In this document: positions 1 through 13,175 of the stretch, piece after piece | Numbering within the stretch: position 1 is the stretch's first letter | Layout: each line of letters starts with the position of its first letter | The notes under the pieces: generated by a model | What the model was told of the DNA's origin: nothing | The model's input: the letters and a program-made list of their open reading frames with translations, nothing else | The model's database searches: none | Position numbers and translations under genes: made by a program | Source: Brienomyrus brachyistius | Taxonomy: Eukaryota > Chordata > Actinopteri > Osteoglossiformes > Mormyridae | Length of the DNA stretch: 64,000 nucleotides | Assembly: GCF_023856365.1 (NCBI RefSeq) | Contig: NC_064548.1 | Span: forward strand, 12,834,642-12,898,641 | Direction: 5' to 3'

Positions 1-3000
1 TATTTTTTTCGTTTTGTTTTGATTACAGATTTCGAGTATACGCTTTTGTCTAGTCTAGCAGCTATGCTTCTTTGAATTGGCAGCATGAATGTGTGCTTAT
101 AATCAAGGCAGGATTCTAATCGTGGCTGTATGAGCACAGTGATTTCTGGCATCGGGACCAGTCGCTTTAAGATTGTGTTTTCCATTGTTTTCTAAGTATG
201 TTGTATTTGTGTTGGACACAGAGTCTCCTGCTTCATCTGCTTGGGGAAAGTGGAGCTCATCTGCTGGGGGTTTGCGGGCTCTGTTGAGACTGTCGTGCCG
301 CTAAAATGAGCATTTTGATTCCGCTGCAATGAAGAGTCTTTGTCAGGCTCCTCCAGTTGCGGGTGATTAGACTGAAAACGTCTGCTTGTCCTGGAGATCT
401 CCACAGCTCCAGATGACATTCTTGCTGATTGAAGGTCGAAATATTTTGAATTCTAAACGGCTGCCAGATGAATTGCCTGAAATAGACTGTAGAATTTCCC
501 GGCTTCCTTTCCCATCTGCTCTGAAAAGAGCCACTGGGAATGGCTAGGCTTGATGATCATAGAATTACTGGATGGTGATTCTAAACCCCTCAAAGAGAGG
601 TTGCTATGGAGATCTCGTTCCAAACCGTGCGGCGATTCACCTTTGAAAGGCTGGAGGGGCTGAAAGACGAACAAATCATTGTTCAGGTGGCCGCTGGTTA
701 GGAAATTGGCGGTGCCTGTGCAATCAGCACTCCCCATGGTAGTTAAAGATCTAAAAAAGGTTGGTCCTCTGAATGATGTGGGACAACAGAGATGCGAATA
801 AGATGGTTCCTTTCAATCAAGGCCCTCTCATGCTCACTCGGTTGGGGACAAAAAAAAACCATCTTGTGGGACACAAATGAAAAAGGAATGAACACCTTCA
901 GTGTTTTTTAGAGTTAATGAAATCCGAATCTGTTCAGTATATTCATTATTTCACAACAGACAACTCAGGTTGGTTTCAAAGGGCGTCTTCTCAGTTACGT
1001 TAATTCAGCTTTTCTCTCCTCAGTTAATTTACTTTATTCCTTAAATATGATTGATAGAAAACGTCTGCCGGAGGGATACGCTAGCAGCGCTCGCCCCGTG
1101 TGTGGTAAAATCCCAGCAGTGTCAAATGTAAGTTGAATACTTTTTCCTCCTATGCCTGAGGTCATATAAATAGCTAATATGAAACGCTGCAAGAAAACCT
1201 TAGTTCTCTAAACCTCTAAAAATGTTCCGCATCTAAACTCTTGTTGGGTCCATTGAATTTATTGTTATTGTTCTGTGTATAAACAGGAAGTTTTAAAAAT
1301 AATAGTGCTTCTTAGATGTCAGAAGCATGTGGTTTTACTTTGACTACAGAGAGGAAAATAACAGTATTAAAATTTTCATTTTTTTATGTGCCAGATCTAT
1401 GATTTACTAGATAGTTTGAGGAAAAAAAAGACCCAGAATTTGGTCACATCATAACATCTCAAATATAAGGTATTCGCAGAGTCTTCAATTTCAGCCGAGC
1501 AAATGACTAGTTTGCTTTGTTTTGCTTCTGGAAAGCGACCATAATGTGCCTCTCCTTACTCACAAACTCATAAATCAGCCGTGAATGCTCGAAGCACTGG
1601 GCAAATTGCAGTTGTAAGCTTGTGTAGAACATCTTAAAAGCTGGCTGAGGAATGCAAATGTTTCTGGCTGGCTCCTTCTTTGGTTTACATGCGAAAACTT
1701 GCCGAGGAAGTTAACAGGCAGCACCATCTGTAATTTGACGAAGCAAAGTTGCAAATGCGTTCTGCCGTTTGGAAAGAGGATACAAGTCATACCAGGTTAC
1801 CAATTACCAGATTTGATTTAGTGTATGGGGGTATTAGTAACAATAATTATACAGGCTGTTAGTCTCAGAGCAGCTGAGTAGCTGTCCCACCTGAAAATTT
1901 GAATTGTTGCAGATTGCTGACAAGCACATAGAAAGCACAGGCCAAGCTTGTCCAAATAGTGTCATCATCATCCAGGATTATTTGAAGTCCGCATTAAAAG
2001 TTCAGACAGTTTACTGGGAAGCTATTTAATAATAATGAATAATAAATGTTAATATTTACAGAAAATGTTGCTGTTGCTGACCCCTGTCCAGAATGTCTCC
2101 TATACCTTGTTCCTCACTCTTCCTGGCATAGGCTCCACGCTCACTGCAACTGGACAAGTAGTTATGGGAGACAGATGAATGGGTGCGTTAATGGATTATT
2201 ACATTTCCCAGGTAGAAAGATCAAACGCATGAAGTTTGCTGAGACTGTAAACGTCCCCTAAGTTTCCTCCTAATTTACGACAGGGGTCTATAAAATTCAA
2301 GCATCTAAACTGGAACTTACCCATGCAGGCTCGCGAACAGCCACTGACACTGAGCCGTCGAAATCACGACAAGCTCTTACGATATTCTAAGTGGAAGCAA
2401 TTCCAAAGCCTTAAAATTTTGGCATTTCAGGGTGCTGATTTCCAGAGCAAAATGCCATTCACGAAAACTTCACTACAGACAGTAACTTAAGCTTCTCCTG
2501 GGTCCAGCCGTGTTCTCACTCTTGTAACCGAAGCTCTTATATCCTCGTTAAATTACAAGAAACACCTGGGAATTTACCTTTGACCTTTGACCTGTAGTCT
2601 ATCGAATCTGTTTTGTGTTCTTCATTAATAGTTTATTTTACATAAGTGCTTAAACCGGCTCATTATTGTTATTATTATTACTATTATTATTATTGTCAGT
2701 AGTAGTAATATTACATAAAGTATTTGCCTTTGTTTATAAATGTACATTTAACATGCTCTGGTCTGTTTTGGCCCATTGTGGTGGGATATGAAGATGCAGC
2801 TTCCTTGCTTTGTTTCAGGTTATTTCTCCGACTCGAATCTTATTTTTTGACAGTTTTTGCTCTGCGAATAAAAGGGACACCTGATAACGACCCTTTCAAA
2901 ACATACAGCGCGCTAAATTAAGTGCCGAAATGTTAACTGTCACAATAGAATTGACTTTTGGAGCCGGACTGTTTTTTCCTGCCCCTTCGGAGCCGGGCTT

Positions 3001-3095
3001 TGTGTGGCACGGAGGCCCGGTAAGTGCAGGCTTCACAGAAGCCGGCCCAGACCCACTCATTAAGGGCCTAATTGTGGAGACTTCTCCTTCGGGTT

Positions 3096-3100
<5 letters not shown>
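1..3100. other. intergenic, no gene seen
   Basis: AT-rich single-copy-looking DNA with only short chance ORFs lacking family motifs. It contains the (ATT)n tract at 2662. Nothing else is supportable. Confidence 0.6.
2662..2712. repeat. (ATT)n trinucleotide tract
   Basis: Imperfect ATT/ATTATT repeats changing to AGT units (GTCAGTAGTAGTAAT). Confidence 0.85.

Positions 3101-3150
<50 letters not shown>
3101..3150. repeat. (CT)n microsatellite
   Basis: About 25 CT units. It creates artificial Ser-Leu and Arg-Glu repeat ORFs on the two strands. Confidence 0.98.
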
Positions 3151-3154
<4 letters not shown>

Positions 3155-3450
3155 CAGTCCTCTTGTTTCTCCTCCTGCATAAAGAACACGGCTGTTAAGG
3201 CTGAATGCAGTACTGGTGTAAAGTGAGGGTTAAATTGGATGAAATTAAGGCAAATTACACTGGAATGCTGAGTCGCGTTGACGTGAGCATCATCGCCGCA
3301 GCCCCAAAACGAGAGGCACCACGACACCCCCACCACCGGCCATCTTTGTTTCACATCAAGCCCTATGCATTGTTACTGGACACGACTGGGGTTAGGGTTG
3401 AATGACTCAAGGAGCGGACAGTGACAGCTCCTAGCTCTTTGCTGTAAGCT

Positions 3451-3496
3451 GGGGGGGGGGGGTTTGTGGGACGGGAGGTGGGGGGGGGGGGGGGGG
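3451..3496. repeat. two poly-G runs (12 and 17 nt)
   Basis: G runs at 3451-3462 and 3480-3496 flank a GGGACGGGAGG spacer; potential quadruplex former. Confidence 0.95.
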
Positions 3497-4409
3497 CTCC
3501 AAAAACTGAGATTAAACCTCTGGAACGAGTGCTGTAAGCTGTCGAATAGCACTGAGTGCGTTATAGCCCTCATTTAAGTGTTAATGTATTTAACATAATT
3601 GGACATGTAGAGGTTCCTGTCATATGATCATTTAACCGTCAGAACTTTGAACGTTCGATACTGAAAGTGCAGATTTTTTTTCGAGTCCACAATATTGTGC
3701 CTTTTGTTGATTACACATTTATCTGTTCGGTTATCAGAGACTTCCGGGACGGGTGTTCCAAAGATTCCCAGAGTATGATTTTTTTTTTGCCGGTGGCTGA
3801 ATCGCGCACAATGGCAGAATTTCATTCCAATTAGTGTAGAACGTGGGGTCTGGAAACTGGTGCCGCAAAACAATAATCGTGCTGATTAGCCCCTTTCTGT
3901 GTCTTGTAAGTGAACTGTTTATATGGTGGAGTACCTCTGCGCAAGGAGAGGAGCCCAAACAGGCTGATTAGGCAGCAAATAATTGGGTATCGTCATATCA
4001 ATGGGAGGAGAGCTCACCTGAACGACACGCCGGCCATCCTTTGGGAAGAATAGCTGAATATAGGTGTGCGATTCAGACCCTTATTTGTGTTTGGAATTAT
4101 GTCATCTGTGGAGATTCCTGCAGTGTCGCCCCCGACATGGACCCCCCCCCCCACAAACACACAACCTGAATGACCGTCACCTCCGTCGGCACTAAAAACG
4201 GAGTGTTTTTCAATGATCAAACAGTTAAGAGGTAATAAAAACAGTGAGTGCTGGCTGGATGGAGGCTGTATCAATAATGAAATGCATTACAGCCGCCCTC
4301 CTTGAGCTTTTATCTCGGGTGGAGAGCCATTGATTCGGCCTCCCGCTGCTGAAGGCTGATAGGAGAACATGAGGTGCAGCTGGCCTCCTGTGGAGGCGCG
4401 CCTGAGTGG

Positions 4410-4410
<1 letters not shown>

Positions 4411-4452
<42 letters not shown>
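4411..4452. repeat. (CA)n microsatellite
   Basis: About 20 uninterrupted CA units. Confidence 0.98.
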
Positions 4453-4454
<2 letters not shown>

Positions 4455-4852
4455 GAGCTTTTCAGCCAGCCAATTATACTGTATCAGTTCACAGGTATTG
4501 AGACATTCTGTAGTCCAGCAGTAGGATCCTTTTCTTAGTCAAGCAGACAAAAAAACCGCCCGTCTATCTCCTTTTTCCTGTATGTCCATTGGATTCCATC
4601 CTTGCCGATTTGGCTCCTGTTCTATCGCCGAGTCCCCTGGCCTTCGAATCGCTCCTCTTATGTTCCTTCCTGCTTCTCACACAAAAAAATCAAGGCAAGC
4701 TTGGTGAAGATGTTTGACCAGAGGCCGTGTTTACCGGCACTCACACCATGCATGTGTTTGCGTGGGGTTCCTGAGGTTTGGGGGCCCCCCACTGGCCATG
4801 AACACTTACTACACTGGGGGGCCCAACTGACTTTTTAAGTAGAGCCCCAGAA

Positions 4853-4890
4853 ATACTGTATACTGTATTGTGTACTGTACTGTATACTGG
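4853..4890. repeat. short (TACTG)n-like tract
   Basis: Interleaved ATACTGTATACTGTATTGTG and TACTGTACTGTATACTGG, a small imperfect tandem repeat. Confidence 0.7.
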
Positions 4891-4899
4891 AGTCATTAG

Positions 4900-7800
4900 C
4901 TGTTCTGCTTTTGCTTACCTGTCACTATGAAGTTAGTCAAATTGGTCCTTGGACTGTGGGAGGAAAATGTCTCAACCTTGTGGTCTCACTCAGACGATGG
5001 GGGCCCCGGGCTCACTGAGGCAGTTATGGCTCAGTGTCGCCCAGCAGGCAGCTGTAATGTGTCAGACTCTGATACTTATTTGTCACTGACTGATTTATTT
5101 ATCAGATCTCACCTGGCAAGAGCTGTTTTGTCAGAGCTGTCTGAATACCACCGTTTAATCGAAACACATCAGATCTGCCTTTCACACGGTCATCTAAGAT
5201 GATTCCTCTCTGATTACCGATCACAGTTCAGAGGGGAGACCGCGTCCTGGTACGTCCGGCGATACCGAACAGTTCTGTGGTCCCGGCTTGTCCGCACCGC
5301 GTGCTGTTCACATGCTGCAGGTGTTCCAGTGCCAGTGGTCTTGGAATCGGGATCCAGGAATGTTCTTCCAGCTGGAGAATGGGTGTCTGAGGACCTCATT
5401 GTCTAATCAGGGCCAATTTACCTGGAGAGGGATGGTGAATTTTTGGCCCCTCGATAATTGTGCAGCTGCCCACAGTTCTGTCTGGTAGTAAAATTTGTGT
5501 TTTGATTAAAACGCATTTAAGGTCTATGTGTTGGTACTTATTCAACAGAAGATCAAAGCTGTGGTAGTCAAAACTGTGTCGATGTTGAAACCAGTTTATT
5601 TTGCTTTTAAGAGCCACTGGTTTCTCCAGTTATAGCACAAAAGAAGACAGGATTTGCTATCAGACTATAAAGGCTTATTAATACCAGAGATGTTGGAGGG
5701 TTGTGCTTGGAGTATTAATGCCCATGTATCATTGGGTAGGTTTGCTTATGATTCCAAACAGCACTGGGAAGTGGGCAGGGCAGCCTTCAAACTGAACCAC
5801 TCATCTGGAGAGGCAAGGGCTGCTGATGTCAGACTGCTTCTTTGGCTGTAAGTCCAGGAGAATGGTGTGACTGTGATAAATCCTGAACTTCTGATTGGCT
5901 TGCGCTCCTTCGAACCTGATGCGGCAACCTTCTTGGGTTAATAAGGGGTAGGAACTGTGATGCCTCTGCTTAGGTCTTGATTTCTGTTCTCAAGCTCAAG
6001 AGCCATCCATCCATCCATTTTCCAAACCGCTTATCCTATTGGGTTGCGGGGGGTCCGGAGCCTATAAGCTCAAGAGCCCCATCTGGAAATTCGCCATTGC
6101 AGATGGCAAAGGGAGCATGAAACCTCTATTACAGCACTATTCAGCAATATTCAGCACTAACTTACTTCTAGGTAACCATAAAATGCTTGATTTAAAAAAT
6201 TCCAATACCAAATAAAACCGCTTTGTTTCACTGGCTCGATGTACCTATGGCCTGAATAGCAGGCTGTACCCTCTGATCCCTGTCACCCATGGTCCGTATA
6301 TTATTACACCTTCCTGCCATTCAGAGACGACTTGAACCAGCAGATCCTGTCAAGCAAGAAGTCCATTTTTTACCAATCAGTTGTTACGCAAAAATTCCAG
6401 TCAGATTCCTCAAGCTTGTGTTTGAACCACTATTTTGGGATTGTCGGGTTTAGGATCAGATGGGGCTAGACCTACCCTGGGACATGGGCTCAGATGTGTG
6501 GCTGTGGTCACCGTTGCCAGGTGCCCGGGTACAATCTTGGAAAACCTGTCATCGCCATGGAGAACATCGACACGGGGGGTAACACGAAGGGCCATCCTTT
6601 ACAGTCAATTCGGGAAATACGTCTCCGTAGCAAGAGCTCCAAGGGGAATACGTTTGAGCGGATATCCCATAATGCTATTCTGCACAAGCGAGTCACTGCC
6701 ATGCTGACACTGATCACTGCATGCTAAAATGCATGTTTATGCATTACCCTCCTCCCTTCTGTCTGTCTCCTTCCTGCACCTCCACCTGGCCCACGTCCCC
6801 CCTCCCCTCCCTGAGCTCGGGGTCAGGAGTTTCCTGTGGTAGAAATCATTAATGGAGAGTTACTTATTCAGCTACTAACCCCAAGGTCACCCCGCTCGGC
6901 TAATGAAAGTGCATCCGCGGCCTTCGTTTCATCTGGAGCGAAACTTAGATCTCGGCACGCCGCTGTCCCCGGCTCCCAGTCTGCTAATGCAAAACAGTGC
7001 CGGGCCACAGTGCTGCACCCTGGATACTAATGACACGAGCGTCCGGACCGAGTGCGATCGCCACCATCATGCCGTTAACCCCTAATTGGAGTTTACGGCT
7101 AGTTTATAGAATGTCTCCGGCTTGCGGCTTTTCACACGCTAACGTGCTAATTGACACGTGGTCTCACTGTGGCTTTCCGGAAGCGAGTTGACAGGACGGC
7201 TAGCTATTTCCACCAGCCGTTCTTTTGCCAGATCCCATTCAAGCCCCAGTGAGCCCAGTAAGCGAGGTCTGTCCCATAGCCCTGCGCGTTGTTTAGCGAG
7301 ACCTCAGATCCAGCGCCGGTGGCTAACAATGAAGGACGTGGTTTGACGTCTGACCCAGCTGCTGGTCTGAGCGCGTGCGACCTGCTCATTACGCTAACGA
7401 GCAGTGCTCTGTCACCTGCTGGACAAAGCCGGTCCAGTCCCCTCAACGTAATCCCCTCCGATGCAGCAGGACGCCGTGAAGTCTTTCAGGATGGGCAGGT
7501 GGCAGCTGAACGCGTGTAATTACTGACAATTTCGGGCGATGAATAAAAATGATCTACATTACTTGTCAAAGGTTGTATGCACAGTGCAGAGTGATATCTA
7601 CTGGGGAGGGGGCTTTTTGAGTTCAAAGAATAGCCCTTATCAATGGCCACACAGAGCTTTTGGGGGTAATGAATCTCAGTAGAGCCCAGTTGGGGTGTTC
7701 GACGTGTTCAGATGTGTTCAGTGGTCAGATTGTGTCGCCAGGAATGAAAGGGCATCGTTAGCGTCGATCGATTAGCACGTTTATATTCGTATTGCGTTGA

Positions 7801-9926
7801 CATGCCACCCCCATCATCCTCCTGCCATGAATAAAGATGTGGTCTTTATCCTAATCTTGAAGGGGGGGACAATGTAGCGGAACACTGGAAAGAGGACAAA
7901 AATGCAAAAATGTTTTGGAACTTGAAAAATCATGTTTTTACACCATCCCCAAACGTTTTTGTCAACCAACCACACAGTTCCTGCTGCCCGATATCTGCTG
8001 GGTCGCCTAGCTGCCGATAATCGGATCGTTTGCTCAGCGGCTCCGGATCGGATCCCGAGTCACAGGGCATCACACCCAGAGCACGTCCACAACGTCGAGT
8101 CGTCACACCTGTTAAGGAACAAAGGTACTCCTTTACGGCATCCCGCCCGTTTCGGACCATGGGGAGTTTCCCTGACAATGGGGGGGGGTGGAGGCACCGC
8201 CAGCCCCGGAGGCTTCTCCCGGCAAGACTGTATAGCACGTTTGACCCCAGCCAGACCCTCAGCACTTTCATTAACACCTCCCTGTTAGGGAGCGGCCCTG
8301 CCTGGAGCGGGATGGGGGGAGACACTGGGCCCATGTTGCGGGTCGCACCGCAGTTCCATTTCACAGATGATTAGTCTTTCTGTGAGGATGGGGGCCGGCA
8401 CTGTGCCGCTTGCGGGGGCCATACCCCCCCGTGCCGCCCAGACAACCGAGCGGCCTGCAGGGCTCCTGCCGAGTGAGACACGCTAATGTGCTACTGGCTG
8501 CAGCGGTGAGACGGGGGGGGGGGCATGGAAGGGAGGACTGGAGCTTTCTGCTGCCATTGTATAATTGCAGTTATGCCCCTGTCCCTTTTAAATGGGGCTG
8601 TTATTGTGGAGTGGCCATGTGGTTCAGGGAGGGGGGTGCGGTCGGGTGGAGGGTTTTTAACGATGGAGGAGGTGTAGTTGGCAGGGGGAAAAAAATGCAC
8701 CGCTAATTTCATTGTGGCTAAATCAACAATAACAGGCTCTGTTTCTTTATTGCAAATTTTTCAACGCCTCCCCTCCCTCCCATCCATTGTCCCACCCATC
8801 CTCCCATTGTTCTGCCCCTTCTCGCACCCCTGTCCTCTAATGGCATGGCTCCGTGCACCACAGTCTGATCCCACGACCGCTGTAATAACGAGTGTGGTGA
8901 CTGTGGTGGCAAAGGCTCAGCGTGACCTCCCTTCACCTCTGGGATGGGGAACAAGGACAGCAGGCAAGTAGCTTCCTTTCTGGAACATTCCCATGGGTCT
9001 TGGGTGACTATATGTATATGAGTCGTGCCGACCACGCCATCCATTCACCCTACTCAGCCTCCCTTGTGGAACGCAGGCCATCATTGTTCTCTCTGCTGAT
9101 GGGATGCCGCACTTCTCCGAAATAATTACCCAGCATCCTGCTGGGGTGGCTTTCCTTTTCATCGCCTATGATGGCTGCTTCTTCATTGCCTTTTTTAAGC
9201 CCCGGCCGGGACACGGCATGTGGAATCAAGAGCTGGGTGGTGGATGAAGAGGAAGATGGCCATCTTCTCCACGACTGCAATGACAAAGGTGGTGGGCCTT
9301 TGATGTCACTCTGCGATTTATCAGATTGCCTTATTGGGAAGTGTTCTTTCATCTGGCTTTAAAGAGCATCCCGCTTTCTTGCATAGATTTTGCTATGCAA
9401 ATCGTGTCTTAATATTTGAGTATTACAAACTAATGACATATGCCCCTACTGATATCGATCTGAAACCTTGGCCGACGTTCCCCTTGGTATCCAGTTCGGT
9501 CCTCAGTTGGAGTCGTTTTTATTTTCTTCATAATGCCTGCTCTTCAAAGAGCTCTGGACTTTAATGCCCACTGTGGTTTTCATTAATGGCTCTCTGGTCT
9601 GCATGTGAAGCAGCAGACTTGTTGAACAAAATACAAATTTTTCACCCCAGGCCAACAGTTTGATTTGTCAAACTCTCAGAAAAAAAAAGACTGAACTAGG
9701 AAAAAGCAGTAATGGTGGATATGTACTGTAGATGAAACATGGATTTTCATCTCTCTCATTTCGCACAACCATCCATCGGTTTCATGACTGTTTACACAAC
9801 AGGATTGTTGAGAGCCTGGGGCTTGTTCCGGGAAGAACAGGGTACAACTCAGCAGGCACCTTTGAAAAGATTCCAGGCCATCGCTGGGCACACGCAAGCT
9901 ATGGACAATTTAAAGAAGCCAAAGTA
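4900..9926. other. intergenic, no gene seen
   Basis: Mixed AT-rich and CpG-containing DNA. Short overlapping ORFs on both strands (for example around 6410-6730 and 7930-8370) have no recognisable domains. It contains the SINE tail at 6005 and G/C-rich stretches at 8160-8700. Confidence 0.55.
6005..6068 (-). mobile_element. 3' tail of SINE-like family
   Basis: The minus strand reads TATAGGCTCCGGACCCCCCG, then CAACCCAATAGGATAAGCGG and AAAATGGATGGATGG, the 3' tail of the family seen in full at 23698. It is truncated at its 5' side. Confidence 0.8.
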
Positions 9927-10075
9927 TTTCTTTGGACTGTAGGAGGAAACCAGAGTACTGAGAGGAAACAAGCAGAACACGGGGAGAACATGCAAACTCC
10001 TCCAGAGCGGGGGCAGGATTCAAAACTCCAGCACTGGAGTTGTAAGGTAGCAGTACTACCCACTGAGACAACACA
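9927..10075 (-). mobile_element. 5' part of the same SINE-like family
   Basis: On the minus strand this reads from a degenerate tRNA-like head into the GAGTTTGCATGTTCTCCCCG, GGTTTCCTCCTACAGTCCAA module shared with the copy at 23698-24035. The 3' half is missing. Confidence 0.75.
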
Positions 10076-10848
10076 AAAACAACACAAACACACAACCAAT
10101 TAGAACAGATTTTTGGTTACCATAGTTTCTATTGTGATGTCACAATCCGTGACTGAGTGACTGAGTAACCTGAGTTAGCGGCCCTCCTTGCTGTCTGTCT
10201 TGTGAGGCACGATCATGGGCCCAGTTCTTCTCTAGGGTCCCTCTGATGTGGCAGTCCCCGGGACAGCAGTCCTGGGCCCCGCCCGACCGGCTCTCACCCG
10301 CAACAGTGGCCCCCAACTCCGGTCCGCGCCGACCCCAGTCTCTGCACTTCATTAAGAGCTTAGCCGCAGATGGTTTGCATTTTCCATTTAGGGAATCTTC
10401 TCATTTCCACATGATATCAAAGAGGGTAAAAGTCTTTAAACTGAAAAATAAACATTCATAGTCTCCAAAGCAATAATTAATCTCATGTGGGTCAGGCCAA
10501 TAAATCACGAAGGCTCTTGAAACTCTTGAAGCTGTCCAGAGTCTTATTCCATCCGAAGTCTCTGCGGCATCTGAAGATAACACACTGATCTTCAGAAGCT
10601 GGCAGTCATTAGTAAGTGCTGCTAATTAAAATACTGAAGTTTTTCATTATTCATGTTACACTTTTTATTCATAAATATGATGTGATATAGATCTGGTATT
10701 TATGGTTAAATATAGTTAGATATTAGATATTAATACAGTTGTGGGGGAAACCCAGTAAGTGACAACTGGTAATATCCATATAATTTTGTTTTTTCCTCAA
10801 ATGAGAAAGTCTACGTGTAGTGAAACTGGTGGCTCTTGTCAGTGCATT

Positions 10849-10915
10849 GTCCATCCATCTCTCGATCCATCCATCCATCCTTCATTTTTTCAGTGCCACT
10901 TACCTGGTTGAGGAT
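10849..10915 (-). repeat. (CCAT)n and SINE-tail fragment
   Basis: CCATCCATC repeats followed by TTTTCAGTGCCACTTACC; on the minus strand this resembles the degenerate GGATGGATG tail of the SINE-like family. Confidence 0.5.
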
Positions 10916-11805
10916 TGTGGTGATCAGTAAGTCTGTCAGTAATATTGTTTTGTTGGCTTTCATCCTGTGTATTTCCCATGTAGAGAAATCCATGAGGCAT
11001 AATGGTCCACTCTTCTCGCCTAAACTTTCCTTTGAAGTTAAGCTTGTATCTCCCGACATGAGCTGCATTCCCGAAGGCTGTAAACACACCCCTGCCTGGC
11101 CTCAGAAGGCTTCACAGACCATGCTTGTCCACCTTATTTGCCCCATGAGCTCCCATGGGCCGAGTTTAATGGTTCCGCAAACTGTTCTCACCTCTTTATT
11201 TTTCAAATGTGCCTCTACCATTTTGTGTTTTGTTTGTCTACCCATGACTGTTTGTTTAAAATATTTGTGTTCAGCTTTGAACAAGTCAGAGGAGCATTTA
11301 AACAGAGCCCTTATAAATCAAATGATTCACGATTTGGAAAACAGTGCCGTCTGCAGAAGGGCCGAGTTCTCTTCCCCCAAATAGCCCGAGAGCGGCTGAG
11401 ATGTAATAAATCTCCCAGGTCTGTCTCTGTCTGCTCTGTAGCCCTCCGGTGTCCCCAGGGCTGTGTGTGATCACGGGGCAGACATCAAAGTGCGTGTGCC
11501 TGACACAGACACGCTGGATGACTCACTTCCCTGGTCCTACGAGCAGGCACACCTGTGCGGGGGTGATTGCAGGTGGACCCGGCTGCCTGTAATTGGATGA
11601 CGAGGGGGGCAGTTGGCCCCTAATGACCGGTGGCCTGCTGCTAGGACTCTGGGTTGCCGCTGACACCAAAGATTTCCTCCTGCAATGCAGCATCACACGC
11701 AAGAGTGACATAAAGAAGGATGCTGAACATGGAACAAACAGCCTACTGTATTTAATGCAAATGCAAAGGAACTCAGACTCTTTACAGCAGTCTTTGCATA
11801 AAATC

Positions 11806-11902
11806 AGGGGTGTCACTAGAGATTTTGGGCCCCGTAAAAGCAGCTCATATTGGGCCCCCAACCCGGACCAATACAATAATGTTCCAAATTTTTAGGGCCC
11901 CT
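11806..11902 (+). repeat. dispersed repeat, copy A
   Basis: GGGGTGTCACTAGAGATTTT, GGGCCCCGTAAAAGCAG, CCCAACCCGGACCAATACA and ATGTTCCAAATTTTTAGG. The same sequence occurs inverted at 12892-12993. The family is unknown to me. Confidence 0.75.
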
Positions 11903-12448
11903 GTCATTCATGGGCCACTGGAATCATCTCAACTTCACCCACCATAAGGCCCCCCAGCACAGAATCACCCATACTGAACTTACCCGATCACATGACATGC
12001 TCACAGGTTTGCCTATGCGAACAAGCCATTCATATCTGACAAATTGAGATAAAACTTTTTGTAGATGCTGCTACCCAGATTTAAAGATATGAACTTGAAA
12101 TCTCAGGCTGTAACCGCAGTGCCAGATGCGAGTTTCCTAATAAAGAGCTTCAGTCAAACCAGGAGGCCGTTAATCCCGAGATCAGAGCTGGGGAAGAGGT
12201 CACTTTTACCCCGAGGCCCTCTCCGCTGGATGCGGAACGTCGTTTACCACAGGGCCCCCACGTGTTTGTGATAATTCCCTACTGTACGTGCGTGTGTGCG
12301 CATTTAGCGTGGCGTCTGGGGGTGACTCTGGGCTCGTTTGCGCGGCTGCGTAATTGCAGGCGGCAGATCAAAGGCGGGATGTTCCCGCGGAGAGCTTACC
12401 GCACGGGCCTTTTCTTCCGCGTGGCTCTGCTCGCTGCTCTCCTCTAAG

Positions 12449-12467
12449 CCCCCCCCCCCCCCCCCCC
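12449..12467. repeat. poly-C run, 19 nt
   Basis: Uninterrupted C homopolymer following CTCTAAG. Confidence 0.97.
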
Positions 12468-12891
12468 ACCCGCCGCACATCCCAGCTCATAAAAAATGAT
12501 TGAGGAAGTGTTTGTCATGTCTTTATGGGAGGGAAGTGTTACGTGATGGGGATTGGCATCTCAGCACGCCGGATGGGAGCCTCGGCTCGCCGCCCCCCCC
12601 GACCCGACTGCTTTGTGATTTCTCTCCGCTTTGTGGAGGGGGCCAGTTCTGCATTCCCGTCTCCCTGACACTGTTCCCGGTCGCATCGCCGAACAGCACA
12701 GGGCATCTTTGCATCTTTGTTCGTGGGGGTTGGTACCATATAACAGTACCGATAATTCCTGATGGTCAGCTGATATCTGTATGCCATCCTTCCTTAATTA
12801 GAATCGATTCTGCTTTCTCATTTATGCCTTTGCTAATTGTGATGCATTGTGCTGGTGGAGAAACAGACACGTATATGTGTGTGTCTCTCTA

Positions 12892-12993
12892 AAGGGGTCC
12901 TAAAACATTTGGAACATGACTGGATTGGTCTGGGTTGGGGGGCCCAGTGTGATATGCTTTCATGGGGCCCAAAATCTATAGTGGTGCCCCTGC
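12892..12993 (-). repeat. dispersed repeat, copy B (inverted)
   Basis: On the minus strand it aligns with copy A over about 100 bp (GATTTTGGGCCCCATGAAAG, CCCAACCCAGACCAATCCA, ATGTTCCAAATGTTTTAGG). Together the two copies form an inverted pair about 1 kb apart. Confidence 0.75.
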
Positions 12994-13135
12994 ACCTCTG
13001 TGTGTCTCTGTGGTTTATCTGGGGTTTCGCGTGTCTGTCTTTGTGTATGGAGTAGAGTGTGGAAGGTTCACGCACCTTCAGACCCTTAACCCCCAGCTGC
13101 TCAAGGGACAGCCTGAGTCTGCTTTCTCTCAAAAA

Positions 13136-13175
13136 TGCACGTCACCTTTGGATAAAAGCATTCGCCAAATAAAAT
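13136..13175 (+). mobile_element. SINE 3' tail fragment
   Basis: GTCACCTTTGGATAAAAGCATTCGCCAAATAAA, the tail shared by the second SINE family. No head is visible upstream. Confidence 0.7.

Noticed and set aside
2896..3354. ORF with Arg-Glu repeats
   Set aside because: Caused by the (CT)n microsatellite; no other coding support.
8030..8374. Overlapping ORFs of 114 to 144 codons on both strands
   Set aside because: Mutual overlap in GC-rich DNA without family motifs; typical of chance ORFs.
10836..11384. 182-codon ORF on the + strand
   Set aside because: Begins in a (CCAT)n repeat, overlaps several ORFs in other frames and shows no known domain.
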